Source of the DNA: Pseudoneurospora amorphoporcata
Lineage: Eukaryota; Ascomycota; Sordariomycetes; Sordariales; Sordariaceae
Assembly: GCA_033297205.1 (NCBI GenBank)
Contig: MU859148.1
Location: 62,001 to 126,000, forward strand
Direction: 5' to 3'
DNA: 64,000 nucleotides
The notes beneath the pieces were generated by a model. That model searched no databases. It was given only the letters and a program-made list of their open reading frames with translations, and was not told the DNA's origin. Both the position numbers and the translations under genes were made by a program. The stretch's first letter is position 1. Each line of letters starts with the position of its first letter. Positions 1 to 11,774 of this stretch are shown here, in pieces.

Positions 1-2643
1 GCTATCCGTCTCGCCGCCGCTCGCCTCCTTCATGTCGTCGCTGGCCTGCTGGAAACGCGCGCCGAGCTGGGCTATGGTCTCGGTGATGTCGATGCGCAGG
101 CCAGGCTGGGAGTTGAGCTGTTCTTGGAGCATGGCAACGATGTGGGGGGATTGGGGGTCGGTGGTTTCGCGCCAGCGGACGGAGAAGAGGGGGTTGTTTT
201 TGTTGTTGTTGTTATTAGAAGAAGAATGGTTGGGTCCTGTTGCCGGGTCGGTAGTGTTTGTAACTGTGTCGGGGGTGGCTGTTGGTGGAGGTTCGATGGA
301 GGTGGCGCGGGAGCAGACGGAGCCGGAGATGTCCCTTGGGATCCTGGATGGGGATGGGGCACCGGGGCCGGGACCCGGAGTGGCGGGGGCGGGAGTGCTG
401 ATTGTTGAGGAGGTGGCCGGTGGTCGTTGTGAGAAGTCCGGCGGTGGGCCGGCGCCGTAGCCGCATGCTCGGCTGTAGTGTGGGGAGGGTGTAGGTACAA
501 AGGCGGGTGTTGAGATAGGTGTCGAAGAGTAAGACGTTGTGGTGGTGGTAGGTTGCGGGAGATGAGATGTCATCGAGATGGTGTTCCCAGTTTGTGGTGA
601 CTGTAATGGTTTGATAGGGGAGACAATCTTGGACCAGCGGGCAAGCATGGTTACGGCGTAGACGATCTGACAGATGATAGAGACCGGTAGGTAAAAATAT
701 GCCGATACGGGTACCGTGAACCAATGGTCGAACCACTCTCGTACCCCACGGCTTGCCCGGTAGAAGAAATCAAGAGCTGACGGAGTGTTGTCGTCAAGGG
801 CAGTAAGATCTTTCTGGAACTTGGCCGGTAGAGATGCATCGATGACCGGGGGCTCGCAGAGACGCATCTTGGCTGAATGTACGTACACCATGAGGTATTC
901 TAGTGCGTGTGTTAGCATGGATTAGCAACTTTTGAAGGCTCGAATGCAATCATACTATTGTTCTTTTGGCCCTTATTGAGTGAACCACACATCTTGTCAA
1001 GTTCACTCTGGAACGTCGACATGTAAGCCGCAAGTGGCGCCCTAGCAATCCCTCCAACGGAGTCCGGAGATTCAGTTTTGGAGTTGATTTGAGCGATCTT
1101 CTCCATCAGATGCTGTAACTGAACCATGTGGACGAGTATCCCATCTGTTTCGTACTCCTTCGCCTCTTGTAGCTCATTTAGGCACTGCCGGATGTATGGG
1201 GAGTACCTGATAGACTCGAGTTTTCCGAACGCAACGGAGATACTGATGGTGCTAAATGTCAGCACAGAGGCCATAGGTGCCAGTAAGCCGATGGTTCCAC
1301 CAGATACTCACGTTGAAGCCATGTACCACAATCCCAAAAGAGCTCTTCGTTCCTCATTAGTCCGTGGTTTTGGATCGTCGGGGTACAGTACCATGACACT
1401 AATCCTCTCTTGCACCTTCGGATCTCGGTTCAGTCCCAAGTCGGAAACAAGACTCGCGGCCAGGTGTATGAGGTTGTTTAACTGAGCATGCATCAAGCAA
1501 TGGTACTGATACCAGCCGATCATGACAAGGATGCCCTGTAGCAAATCCAGTGACCTCTCTGACCGCAATAGCATGCGTTCTGAGACATGTCGGACCAGCC
1601 GGTACATCTGAGCTCGCATCGACCGCATACTCGTGAGGGTGGTCACCATCCGGATGGCCGAGAAGAGAAACGGACGGGATTGTTCGAGTTCTTGGACGGT
1701 CGTACCAACTGGGATGATGACGAAGGGAAAGAGCGGGCTGAGATGAGTCTGGTAGATGGTGAGGATGGTCTCATCTGACTCTGACGGTCCTCGAATTTCG
1801 CCCCGTGCTCTGCACATACACCCGGACGGGGCACAAGAGTTGTAGTGTTTGGGCACATGGATGGGTCCTTCGCCCAACAGATCCGAGCTGTCACTCTTAC
1901 TTTCATCGTCGGAATAGCCACCTTCGGTGGTGCCGTGGAGGTCATCTTCCAAGGGCGTGAGACTTGCTCGCCTCTTTCCAGAGCCGGATTCTTGAGGAGC
2001 ACCAACGGCAATGTGCAGGTCGTCTAGATGCATGAACGAGGTTGAGTCAGCATGACTGAAGGTTGATGATGACGGTGATGAAGACGTCGCTTACGACCTC
2101 GGGCTATGCATGAGACACTATCATAGGCAGACATCACCTCGTGAGAGGCAACACTGTCTGCGATGGGGATGCCACGCAGATCCCCAGATGCCTTGAGTAG
2201 GTCGACCAGTCCATTGAGCCTTTGCTCCAGCTGAGCAGTCTTTCTGAAAGTCGGATATGTGTTAGTGAAATGTCATAGCGAAGGAGACAATGAATGAATG
2301 AATGAATGAATGAATGAGGGAGTGATCACGTCACTAACGATGGCCGAACAGCTCTCTTCTTCCTCGGGCGGTGCACCTGGTTTGTGCAATCTTTACCCAG
2401 ACGTTCACATCTTTGGCACTTTGTCCTAGGAACATCAGATTGTCGCGAACACTTTGCTTTGGCCGCCGCACACTGGGCACAGGCATTTCCCCATTTGGCG
2501 TTTGTCGGATGCGAGTTCGCATTCGCGTTGGAAGGCGCGCTTTCGGATGCTAGTGAACTGCTCCGTCCTCCATGGCCAAGTCCTCCGCCGCTAACTCGGT
2601 GCGTCGTTGCCGCTGGAGTTTCTTCTCTCCCAACTTGCTCCAT
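1..2643 (-). CDS. Zn2Cys6 fungal-specific transcription factor (3' end off the left edge)
   Basis: Nuclear DNA-binding regulator, target genes unknown. Spliced model: exons 2339-2643, 2095-2243, 1312-2023, 956-1251 and 899 to the edge. All junctions are in phase and give 787 codons without a stop. The zinc cluster is C55-x2-C58-x6-C65-x10-C76-x2-C79-x6-C86, followed by a basic PRKKR stretch and, in exon 2, a short leucine-bearing segment likely to be the dimerisation coiled coil. The middle part (LLQGILVMIGWYQYH, DLGLNRDP, ERRALLGLWYM) is the usual fungal_trans/MHR region. The tail visible here is Ser/Thr/Pro-rich with an Asn run. The last intron has a GTATGA donor and a GCTAAC branch site, and joining it restores a typical KYLMVYVHSAKMRL segment. 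The intron after exon 1 holds an ATGA-type tetranucleotide repeat. No close named homologue is recognised. Confidence 0.88.
2285..2318. repeat. GAAT/ATGA tetranucleotide microsatellite
   Basis: About seven perfect copies of a 4-bp unit lie within the first intron of the Zn2Cys6 gene, just after the donor site on the minus strand. Probably a neutral microsatellite with a copy number that varies between strains. Confidence 0.85.
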
Positions 2644-3980
2644 TGTTGCGAATTTGTACGATTAAAAGACTCCAAAGACGTGTTACATCGCTTTCAAACG
2701 GGATAATCGATTTAAGAAAAATGATTGACAGACTGGAATGTTAATGGGCTTTCTAGAAACATGGAAGAACGAGGGAGTGTGAAAGTGGACGAAAACCGGA
2801 GCGGAGTTTTAATAACGCCCCGTCTCCGTGTCGGGATCCATCCGCTTTTCCTTTTTCGGAGAGAGAGAATGGTATGATTGGTCAATGGTAGACACGGAGC
2901 AATACTAAAAGTCCGGTTCCCCTACCTGCCTCCCTCCAAAAGCATCGAATTTGCAATCAAACAACTCACACCGAGTGGTGACGCCTACTATTCTTTACAT
3001 GTGATTCGTGTTATTCGACGGTGTGTAAACGCGCTCATGGCTGAGCCTCTTAGCGATTCAGCCATCTGCTCCGTTCATCGATTTTTGTCGTGGGGATCAG
3101 AGTCATCACAATGTGTCGAAAGTTCAGCATGTGAATATCAAAGGCTCCAGGGGTTTGTTGTAAGGATGGAGATTGCTGTCAGGCCACGACCATGTTGATT
3201 GCTGACCCTGCAGATGCGCCCAGGCCTTATCTCGTTGGTAGGAGGTGGGATTCCGAGGCCCATAACCCGTCCGCCAGGGGGCATCCGCCATCCGGAGGGC
3301 ATCCGAGAGGGCCCGGGAGCGGGAAGGTCTCACAGCAGGACGACGTGACCAGGTCCGGGCCGTGTTTATCTTCAACACAATCCCCATACGTGCCGGAATG
3401 GAAAATACGCCACCCGATGACATGATTTGTTTCAGGCCGAGGTCTCTTTTGATAGGCGATCTTCCGACCGATTGGAACAATAGCGAATAGACAGACAGAC
3501 TCCCGGCTTCCGCAAGCCTCGGCTTGTCAACGTCCTCGGTTTACTTCCGGTCCACCTATAAAACCGTTGATCTTCGCTCTCCAAGATCGAAAATCATCCT
3601 TTCTCTCCACTCAAAGCACCCTTTCTTTCATACCTTATGTGCCGCACTCAAACGCAAACACCCCCGCACTCCAACCTCGAACTCAAGTGGTGGATTTTTC
3701 AACGACGGGTTCTCATTCAAACGCTAGTGCTCTCGAAAAAAAAAAAAGGTAATATCTTCTGTCGCTTCAGGGTAAACCGTTAAAAGCCCCCCCTCTATCG
3801 ATCGAAGACATCATCGCTTGCTCGCTTTCGGTTTCCAAGTTTCCAATTCAACAAACCACCAACACTTGGCCCCACAGAACTTCCTCCATCATCATCTCCT
3901 TCCTTCTTCCCTCCAACAATCAAAACTTTCTTCTGTCTTCATTTGCTTGCATGATAGCATGAGCTTGTCGTTGTTGCCAT
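2644..3980. other. Intergenic: regulator promoter and downstream region of the Kre9-like gene
   Basis: Upstream region of the transcription factor, which reads leftwards, and 3' flank of the Kre9-like gene. Overlapping frames on both strands (for example around 3124-3480) lack family motifs or splice support. Pyrimidine-rich tracts near 3590-3660 and a short A-run near 3738 are the only structures seen. Confidence 0.6.
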
Positions 3981-4934
3981 TTAGCACACGCAACCCTGGA
4001 CCTCAGAGAGATCCTTGTAGACGGTGTGGTAGATGGTGCTCGTGCTGCCAGCCTTGCTCAGGAACACAGCACCGTTGGCGACGGGGGGAGCGGTGGTGGT
4101 GGGCGCCGAGGGGACGTCACCGGGACCGGTAGGGATAGCGGTCAGAGTTACGGGATTATCGTAGCCTGAGGGGCCCCAGCCAATGGTGTCAGGACACTTT
4201 CCAGGGAGGGGGGACTTGGTAATGGTGGCGGGCTTCAGAATGGTAGGGCTGGCGGTTCCGGTAGAGTTGGCGTAGAGAAGAGTGGAGAAGGAGGACTGCG
4301 AAAGGGTTGTGCTCACCGTGACGGTGACGGTGGCCTCCGGTGCGCAGACAGAGGGCGCCCCGGTCGGGATGGGCGAGTCAACCGAGCAGGGACCACCGCT
4401 GATGAAGAACTTGGGCGTCTGGGCATAGATAACGTAGACGTTGGTCCCGTTAATAGCATTGCTGTGGACGAGAAACGCCAAGCGAAGAAAGGAGGCAACG
4501 AGTCAGCCAATACGTTCTATAAGTTCTTGATTGTTCTGGTTCCTGAAACCGGTTCCACTTCCCGAAAGAGAAGGGGGCAGGAGACCTAGGGGTTTGTTTG
4601 GGCTGGATGGGGGGATGGATTCTATGTCGTGACATGAACATGCGAATGGTTACACATACAATTGCCAGCCATAGGAGCTATCAATGTCGCAGGGGATGGT
4701 CACGCTGAGCTCGCCCGAGGAAGGCTCAACGTTATAGGCCACAGGCGCATAGTAGGGAGGCCAGTTGACAAAGTTGACCAGGTAGACGCTGAAGTCGGTG
4801 GGGTCGGTATCGACGGTGGACCACTTCAGGTCAAAGGTGTCACCCTTGTGAAGGGTAGCATTGGCGGCGGGCTCAGTGAACTGGATGGCCGAGACGAGCG
4901 GCGCCGCGAGGGCAGCGAGAGCAAGAAACTTCAT
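3981..4934 (-). CDS. Secreted Kre9/Knh1-like Ser/Thr-rich cell-wall protein
   Basis: Two exons (4660-4934 and 3981-4461) give 251 residues; the intron starts GTATGT and ends CAG. Residues 1-16 (MKFLALAALAAPLVSA) are a signal peptide. The next ~90 residues carry the Kre9/Knh1-like N-terminal pattern seen in many fungal wall proteins: IQFTEPAANATLHKGD, then FDLKWSTVDTDP, then the splice-restored GWQFNAINGTNVYVIYAQ. The rest is Ser/Thr/Pro-rich (repeated TVTVTVST type) and probably O-glycosylated. No hydrophobic GPI-attachment tail is visible at the C-terminus (ends EVQGCVC), so release to wall or medium is more likely than GPI anchoring. The family is linked to beta-1,6-glucan and wall assembly in yeast; the role here is inferred. 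Confidence 0.82.
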
Positions 4935-7394
4935 CTTAAAAAAAGAACCAAAAAAAAAAAAAAAAAAAACGAACAGGTCGTGATCGCTGGTATAAAGGAA
5001 TGAATGTAAGGAGTGACGGCACTGTGGATATGGCAAAAGAGTGACTGCGGCCGGATGACGATCAAAGAGAAGAAGGACAGAAAACGTGGAGGTGGCCGTT
5101 GGACTTCTTTTTGTAATGCTTCTGACTCTCAGCTCAGTTCCATCTTTTCCACCTCATACCCCTGACAATCACACCTCCCACGATGTCTTGGACTCTTGGT
5201 GTGCCATGCGAGAGCGAAAGAAGGACGCTAGGGACCGAAACTAGGACCATTTCTGTTATGGATTGCCCTCTTTCTCACTTGCACCGTTAAATTTGATGAA
5301 CATGGCCCAATGAAAACGGTTCGTTGGTTGTCGAAATCATCATAATGGCTTTCCACGGAGCCAGTAGGAATTGGTACCAAGGTGCACGACCCTGGGAAAA
5401 TGTTGAGGTTGCACCGTACCTTGCGTCTTAATCCGTCTCCATTCAGACGAACCTCCATGCAAGACATGCTTTTTTGGTTAGCATTGCTGACTGGCGCTCG
5501 GACAGCGGACAAATGGTGTGTCACCTTCTTCTGGCGGCCGCCGGCGTCCCCTGTGATGAAAGGAAATGATGTTTTGAGTTGCCCAGGCATCGAAATTGAT
5601 ATCGAAATTGATATCGACTTGACAAGTCATATCCGAAACAACTGTAACGGCGTGGCATTCTGGGGCAGATATCCACCACGAAAAAGAAGCGAATGAACGA
5701 AGCGCCGGGAATACGGCAACGAATGCGGTAGGCAGAAGGATTGCAATAGTGTAGTGGTAGCCCGACAGGGCTGGAACGAAAGAAAAAGACCACTCACCTC
5801 GTAAAGAAATCAATAACACGAACGAGCGAGGCCCTTCGCCTCTCCCACGATAACACGGCCGCCGCCGGGCGCTTGACGAGATGCCACTGGCCATCTCTCC
5901 CTCTTCGCCGAAGACGCCGCGCAATCCCGTGATTTCACAAAAAGATTACAGTGGCATTCGTGGAGTGAAATCAGACGTCCGCAGGGTTCGGGGTTGGTCC
6001 TCGTTCACAAACTAGAACTAAGTCCTACCCACAGCGGCAACAAGCGAGATTCAAACCAACAACAGGCAACGATTAGAAAGAGCGGGGATGTCCCGATACC
6101 GACGACGACGAGCTATCGAACAAACATTCGCAAGCGAACCGATGAAGCGACCGATAGAGGAAATGACAAGCTGCAAGTCAAAACCTTACCCAATTACTGG
6201 ATGACCCAAAGGACGATTTCGATGTTCGCTTGGCAGGCATTGGCACTTGTTGGCAGTCTCGGCAGTCTCGATTTTGTCTTTTTATGGAACGTTCTGCGCT
6301 TGATTCCCGGCTGTGTTTTTTTGTCGCCGAGAATGCTTGCTCCATCGTCGATGCTTTTGGTGATTGAATGCTTATTTTCAGCCGCGGGTGCGTCTTCAGT
6401 TTAACGGCGAGCGCGTTGGGAAAAGATGCAGTTCCAACTGTGTGTGAACAAGACTGTAGACGTGAGGAGAAGTTGTAGAGTTCGTCGATACGAACCCAAA
6501 TCCGTAAACGCGTCCTGTCACAGGATGACTGAAGGCCTCTCCTGAATCCTCCTTTGTGAAATTTGCGAGGGCGGTTGATCTTGGATCGTTCCATGTCACT
6601 GACTGTCAGAGTCTCCGACCAGGCTCACAACCTCCGGCATGAGGAATCACCCATGAGAAGAAACTCAATTACAGGATCTCGTGGATAGGGATACGATGTG
6701 CGCCATGAAAACGACATGGATTCGAAGTGATGGTTTGTTTCTGGTAGCTGTTGAGTGGTGGATCTGCGTTGTGGGCTAACAAAAGTTAACAGAGGCGCGG
6801 TGCAGTCGGAACGGATTTTGACAATCGCAAGAATCAGTCTCCGACGTCATAAGTCTTCGATACTGAACTGACTTACCCTGCATACCTACACATCATGTAG
6901 TTAAGCAGTGATATGCCCAAGATGTTGAATCGTCTGTACCTTTGCATGCGTTGTTGATCACGGAGCATGCACATCGTATTACCATCAGCTGGTGCTTAAG
7001 ACTTCTGGACTGATGTTTCTCGGAAGCCGACAGACTTCATGGAGGCTCAGTACTCGACATTGCTGAGTTTGGAGCACATAACTCAGCAGGCATTGACGGC
7101 AGACGTTAATGCGTTCCTGTAACGTATAGGCGCGTCGATGTTGGGCAACCAAGAATCGACAATCGGATGTGAATGCAAAGCGGTGCAGAGGGTGACCAGA
7201 GAGTCGCAGAGGTGAATTACAAAAGGAATTCCTCGACCCTCACGGACGCTGGGCATCATTTCCATCATGATTTGTTTCTGCAAAGCCTGGAGCATCAATT
7301 GTTTTTTCTTATCCATCCAGTTGTCACAGTCTTTGTTGTAACAACCTTGACAGCCCCGATCAGAGAAGACGAAGACACGAAGCGCCAAGTCATC
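4935..7394. other. Intergenic region with poly-A tract and a 12-bp tandem repeat
   Basis: A stretch of ~2.5 kb between the Kre9-like gene (reading left) and the MFS gene (reading right), so it should hold both promoters. An A-run of about 19 nt at 4951-4969 lies in the 5' leader of the Kre9-like gene. The unit ATCGAAATTGAT occurs twice in tandem from 5589, followed by a partial copy. Overlapping frames at 5200-5930 and 6180-6600 on the minus strand show no family features and are not called. Confidence 0.55.
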
Positions 7395-9062
7395 ATGGTC
7401 CTCCATAGTCTTCACGACCTCGATCCCACCAAAGGGACAGTGCGGCTTCACCTGGCCGACAACAACTCTCCAATTGTCCTAGTCCCCAAGCCGTCTGAGA
7501 ACAACCCAAATGATCCCCTGAATTGGAGCCGGCGCAAGAAGAGGGTCGCTTTCCTATCGGTCTGTGCCTTCGCCTTCTTGACCAACTTCGGCATCGGGGG
7601 CTTGACACCAGCCTTCTACATCCTCTCCCTGGAATTCGGAAAGACACAAGTAGAGACCGGCGCCCTGCTGCTATGGCCCGTCCTCACCCTCGGCGTCTTC
7701 AACTTCTTCTGGGTCCCCATTGCCAACTACTATGGGAAGCGGCCAGTCTTCGTTTTCGCGTGCGCGCTGCTCTGTGCCTGCTCCATGTGGGGTGCCCTGG
7801 CTGATACGTTCGAGTCTTTGCTGTGGTCCCTCATCATCGCAGCGTTTGCCGGGTCGTCGACGGAAGCCCTCGGAGCAAGCATTGCGAACGATCTGTACTT
7901 CTTGCACGAACGCGGCTCCGTGATGGGTATATATATGAACTTCATCTCAGGAGGTAACACCATCGGTCCTCTGATCTGTGGCTTCATCGTGTCGGAGTAC
8001 AGCTGGAGATGGCATAAGTGGATGACCTTCATTCTGACCATGGTCAACTTCATGGCGGTTGTGTTCCTGATGCCGGAGACCACGTATTTCCGCCACAGTC
8101 CAAACCCAGTTGACCCTGACTCGGGAACCAGTCGAGGACCGACTCCAAGGCCAGCGGATCGCTCGGATGCGGAAAAGGCAATCGGTTCAGCAAATGCTCG
8201 GGGAGCTCGTTCACCCCTGGGCCACACTGCTGAAAGCCCCACAGCTCTGAATCTTCCAAAGAAGTCCTGGACGGAGGAGATCAGTGTCTGGCCGGTAGTC
8301 TCTCGCGACACCCCTCTCGTGAAGTTGTTCTTCCGGCCCTTCCCCATGTGGTCATATCCCTGTGTCATCTTCGCCTTTCTTGCATATGCAGTATCGCTGC
8401 AGATGACGGTGGCCGTGAACATTCTCAATCCCTTTGTTTTGCAAGCACCGCCGTATAACTGGTCGCCCATGGCCAACGGTTTGATCAACATCCCGGGTCT
8501 CATCGGAAACCTCTTCGGCAGCGTCTTGGGCGGCTGGGTGGTTGACAGGTTTTGCGACTGGAAGACCAAACGCAACAATGGCGTGTACGAACCGGAGAAC
8601 CGACTGTGGCTATGCCTCGTACCGCTAATAATCAGCGGCTCGGGCTGCTTGCTGTTCGGATATGGCGTTGAAAAGACGATGAACTGGGCCAGCCTGTTCT
8701 TTGGCTACGGCATGATCTCGGTGGCATTGACGGCAGTGCCCACCATTACCATGGCCTATGTCTCGGACTGTCTGCTTCCAGTGAACTCAGATGCTCTTAT
8801 GCTTGTCAATGGTAAGGAGCAGCATTCCTCCCTCCTGGTTAAGTGACTTTGCTAATCATGGCATGATGTAGGATCAAAGAATGTGGTCTGTTTCTTCTTC
8901 GCAGCCTCGGTTTTGATCTGGGTCCAGATGGTGGGTTATGCTGAGGCTTTTGGAACAACAGCAGGCGTGTTTGCGCTCATCATGGGCGGAGGAATGGCGT
9001 TGTTGATTCCCTTTGGTGCGAGAATCAGGCATCGTCAAGCAAACTGGCGAATCATTCTGTGA
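7395..9062 (+). CDS. Major facilitator superfamily transporter (DHA1-like)
   Basis: Exons 7395-8811 and 8872-9062, 535 residues; the 60-nt intron (GTAAGG...TAG) joins AAT-G to GA-TCA in phase. The start was chosen at the ATG preceding MVLHSLHDLDP, because the reading frame further upstream has no membrane-protein character. The sequence has the fungal MFS layout: a hydrophilic N-terminus with NDPLNWSRRKKR just before TM1, six helices, a hydrophilic central loop of about 70 residues (roughly 230-300), then six helices. The loop between TM2 and TM3 has the motif-A remnant ANYYGKRPVF. Other landmarks are GSSTEALGASIANDLYF and GGNTIGPLICGF. Substrate cannot be read from sequence. Relatives are plasma-membrane drug/H+ antiporters and nutrient carriers. 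Confidence 0.9.
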
Positions 9063-10105
9063 TGTGACAACGTGGAAGAAGACGAGAGAAGACTAGGAGA
9101 AAAATGAAGAGAAGGTGAAGAGGTGGTTATGCCAAGATTGTCGGTGGCTGAACGATGGGATACGAGAGGTTGTTTTTCAATTCCTGTAATTAGCCCACTT
9201 CTTTGCTATAACCGTCTGTAATGCGTTTGTCGTCCACTTTGGGCGTTGCAATGATTCGGTTTGCACGTTGCATTTCCGCAAAAGGAATCCAATAAACAAA
9301 GGCGAGTTGGTCGTTTTGAGAAGCTACTCGGGAAACAACGTAATGTGAGATCGGGTGACGTGCGCATGCTGTGATGACTCGATCGGCGAGGAGCCGTTGG
9401 ATTGTTCGTTGGACTTGGAGGTTGGAGGGTTGAGAATTGAGACAAGTGAACCTTGAAATGAGACGGCCCGCGTGGTCCTGCAAGGCTGACTAGGCAGGTG
9501 GAATGTGCTCCACCGAGGAAACCGCTTACAGGCTTACAGCGAGAATATCCTGGAGGTATAACAGTCAAAGTCGATGAACAGATCGGGGGTTGAGGAAAGC
9601 AACACGGTAAATGTAAATAGTCTAGATATGTACAGCAATGTCTCTACCATCAATCTCTGGTCAGTGTACTTCAGGTTGTTCTGAAAATGACTCTTCACTC
9701 GACGCTCATGGTCCAAGCCGAACCGACGAATCAAGATTGTGGAACTCAGTCCCTTCTTGGCGTCAGTGTTAATGACCAATCAAAACGAGTCGCATTCTGC
9801 TCCTGCATGCAAGGCTGAGAACGGCGGGGCAATTCTTCTGGGAAATTTCGTGGCCGACCACTGCAGTGTAGCTCGGTCTGCAAACCGACCTGCAGTTGAC
9901 CTCCCACCACATTCAACCAGCAGAACCAATTCCAACCGGGCACCGAGCCTTATATTATACGGTCTCTTTACGGCATTTCTCTTTTTTCTAGTTTTCTTTT
10001 CGACGCGAATCCCACATTCCTTTTCTCAATCATCCCCTCCCGGCCACCAGAACCACACCACACACGAAACCCCGAATCCCCACCACGGTGCACCACCAAG
10101 TCACC
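9063..10105. other. Intergenic: MFS 3' flank and Pol III subunit promoter
   Basis: Both flanking genes read rightwards. Minus-strand frames at 9190-9780 have no recognisable domain. The last ~150 bases before the RPC34 start are pyrimidine-rich with an AT-rich TTATATTATAC stretch near 9950, a plausible promoter and leader. Confidence 0.5.
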
Positions 10106-11408
10106 ATGGCCGACCGCGACAAGCTCCAGGTCCTCAAGGACGCGCTCTACGAGGCAGCGAGGGACCACGGTTCCGACCAGCGTCTCTTCAGCCAGCGCGA
10201 CCTGTTGGACATGCATGTCATTCCTCAAGACAACCTCGTTCTGCTCATGCAGGTGATCCAGATTCTCTGCGACGAGAAGCTCTTTGTCGGTAACACGACT
10301 GCGTCGGGACTATCATGGAGATGGCGAAGCCGGGAGGATGCAAAGAAGTGCGTAGCTTACTCTCCCCCCTCTTGTTAATTATCTCGATACGATCGAGCAA
10401 CAACTGACTTTCTGTTGCAACAGGTACACCTCCCTCCCGAACTCAGACCTAATGATGGTCTACGCCATGGTCGACGAAGCCGGGGCCGACGGCATCTGGA
10501 ACCGGACCATCAAGAACAAGCTCAACATGGCGGACTCGCTCATGAAGACGTGCATCAAGTACCTGGAGCAAAAGGGCTACATTGCCAGCATGAAGAACGT
10601 CGAGCACCCCAACAAGAAGATGTATATCAAGGCCAACCTTCGCCCTTCCGACCGCGCCACGGGTGGTCCCTGGTTCACCGAGGGCGAGTTGGACACAGCT
10701 TTCATCAACGAGTTGCAGGAGATCGTGTTCGACTTTATCAAGCAGAAATCTACATATACTTCGCACGGCGGTGCTGCGGCGGCAGGGACAGGAGTACAAG
10801 GCGGAACACAGCGTGAGAAGGCTCCGAAGAAGGGCGTGGTTCAGGGGACCATTCCCGAGGATACGAAGGGTACAAAGCGCAGCGCGGGCGAGATTAGCAA
10901 TGACGATACGGCGGCGGCATCGGCACCCACTACCACTGCAAAGAAGACCAGGCCCGGTAAGCCGCAATTGCTGCCTCTGCCGGCCGGCTACAAGTTGTAT
11001 CCGACTGTGTCGGATATCGCCAAGTTCATCCATCACGCCGGCATTACGAACAACACAACACTAAGCGAGGCGGATATCCAGCAGCTGGTGGACGTGCTAT
11101 ACTATGACGGGTTGGTAGAATCAGTCAAGGTCAATGGGCGCAAGGGGTACCGTGTGACACACATCCCCAAACAGGATACCAGGACGTGCAACCAACGACG
11201 CCTGGACCACGACCCAAGCAAAGGAGGCATTGTCACCTCGTTTATGGGAGTCGAGCCGAGTGCTAGCGGCCTTATGGAGGCTCCCTGTGGGCGGTGCCCC
11301 GTCTATGATATGTGCGAGGAAGGCGGACCAGTAAGCCCCAGCAACTGCGTCTATTTTAGACAGTGGCTGGATGGCGACGAGGTCAAGGAACAAGTCATTT
11401 CGATTTGA
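10106..11408 (+). CDS. DNA-directed RNA polymerase III subunit RPC34/RPC6
   Basis: Subunit of the Pol III-specific heterotrimer (RPC82/34/31 in yeast) that contacts TFIIIB and helps open the promoter at tRNA and 5S genes. Exons 10106-10347 and 10424-11408, 408 residues; donor GTGCGT, acceptor CAG, in phase. Start context TCACCATGGC. Tandem winged-helix domains occupy about residues 1-170 (for example LLMQVIQILCDEKLF, then SDLMMVYAMVDEAGADGIW and KTCIKYLEQKGYIASMKN). A charged, Ala/Thr-rich linker near 215-275 is longer than in yeast, which explains the greater length (yeast ~317). A third winged helix is followed by a C-terminal cysteine cluster C369-x2-C372-x5-C378-x10-C389 that fits the iron-sulfur cluster known in metazoan RPC6. 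Convergent with the cyclophilin gene. Confidence 0.93.
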
Positions 11409-11774
11409 TTGACTACAAGGTCTCGGTCTCTCTTTCTCTCAAGACATCCATGGTCTCTATTAGAACTGCATCAACGGCGTAGAAAAAGGAAAGGGTAATT
11501 CGGTTTCATTTAGGCGTTGGGGGCAACCTGTTTAGCATTCAAGTATTAATGAGACAACAATCACACGATCTGAGCACATCCCGGAGAAAGACAACAGTTT
11601 GCGTGCAGGTATTCAACGATCAAAGTCAACAGTGATGGCAATGCATTGAAGAAAGATTGGTCGCGCAATATGTCCTGTTGATGAGCTATCTAAATGCTAT
11701 GTAGCAGCGCATTACGGGACTATTATCATACCGCGACTCCAACCCCAAAACACTCAAATCTCCAAAAAGGAAAT
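11409..11774. other. Convergent 3' flanks of RPC34 and csr-1
   Basis: A gap of 366 bases between two convergent stop codons. It presumably holds both 3' UTRs and polyadenylation sites. No gene or repeat is seen. Confidence 0.5.

Noticed and set aside
7173..7394. 74-codon in-frame extension at the 5' end of the MFS gene
   Set aside because: The extension reads as random (MQSGAEGDQRVAEV...) and would place a spurious hydrophobic segment before the normal hydrophilic N-terminus; the ATG at 7395 gives the usual family start.
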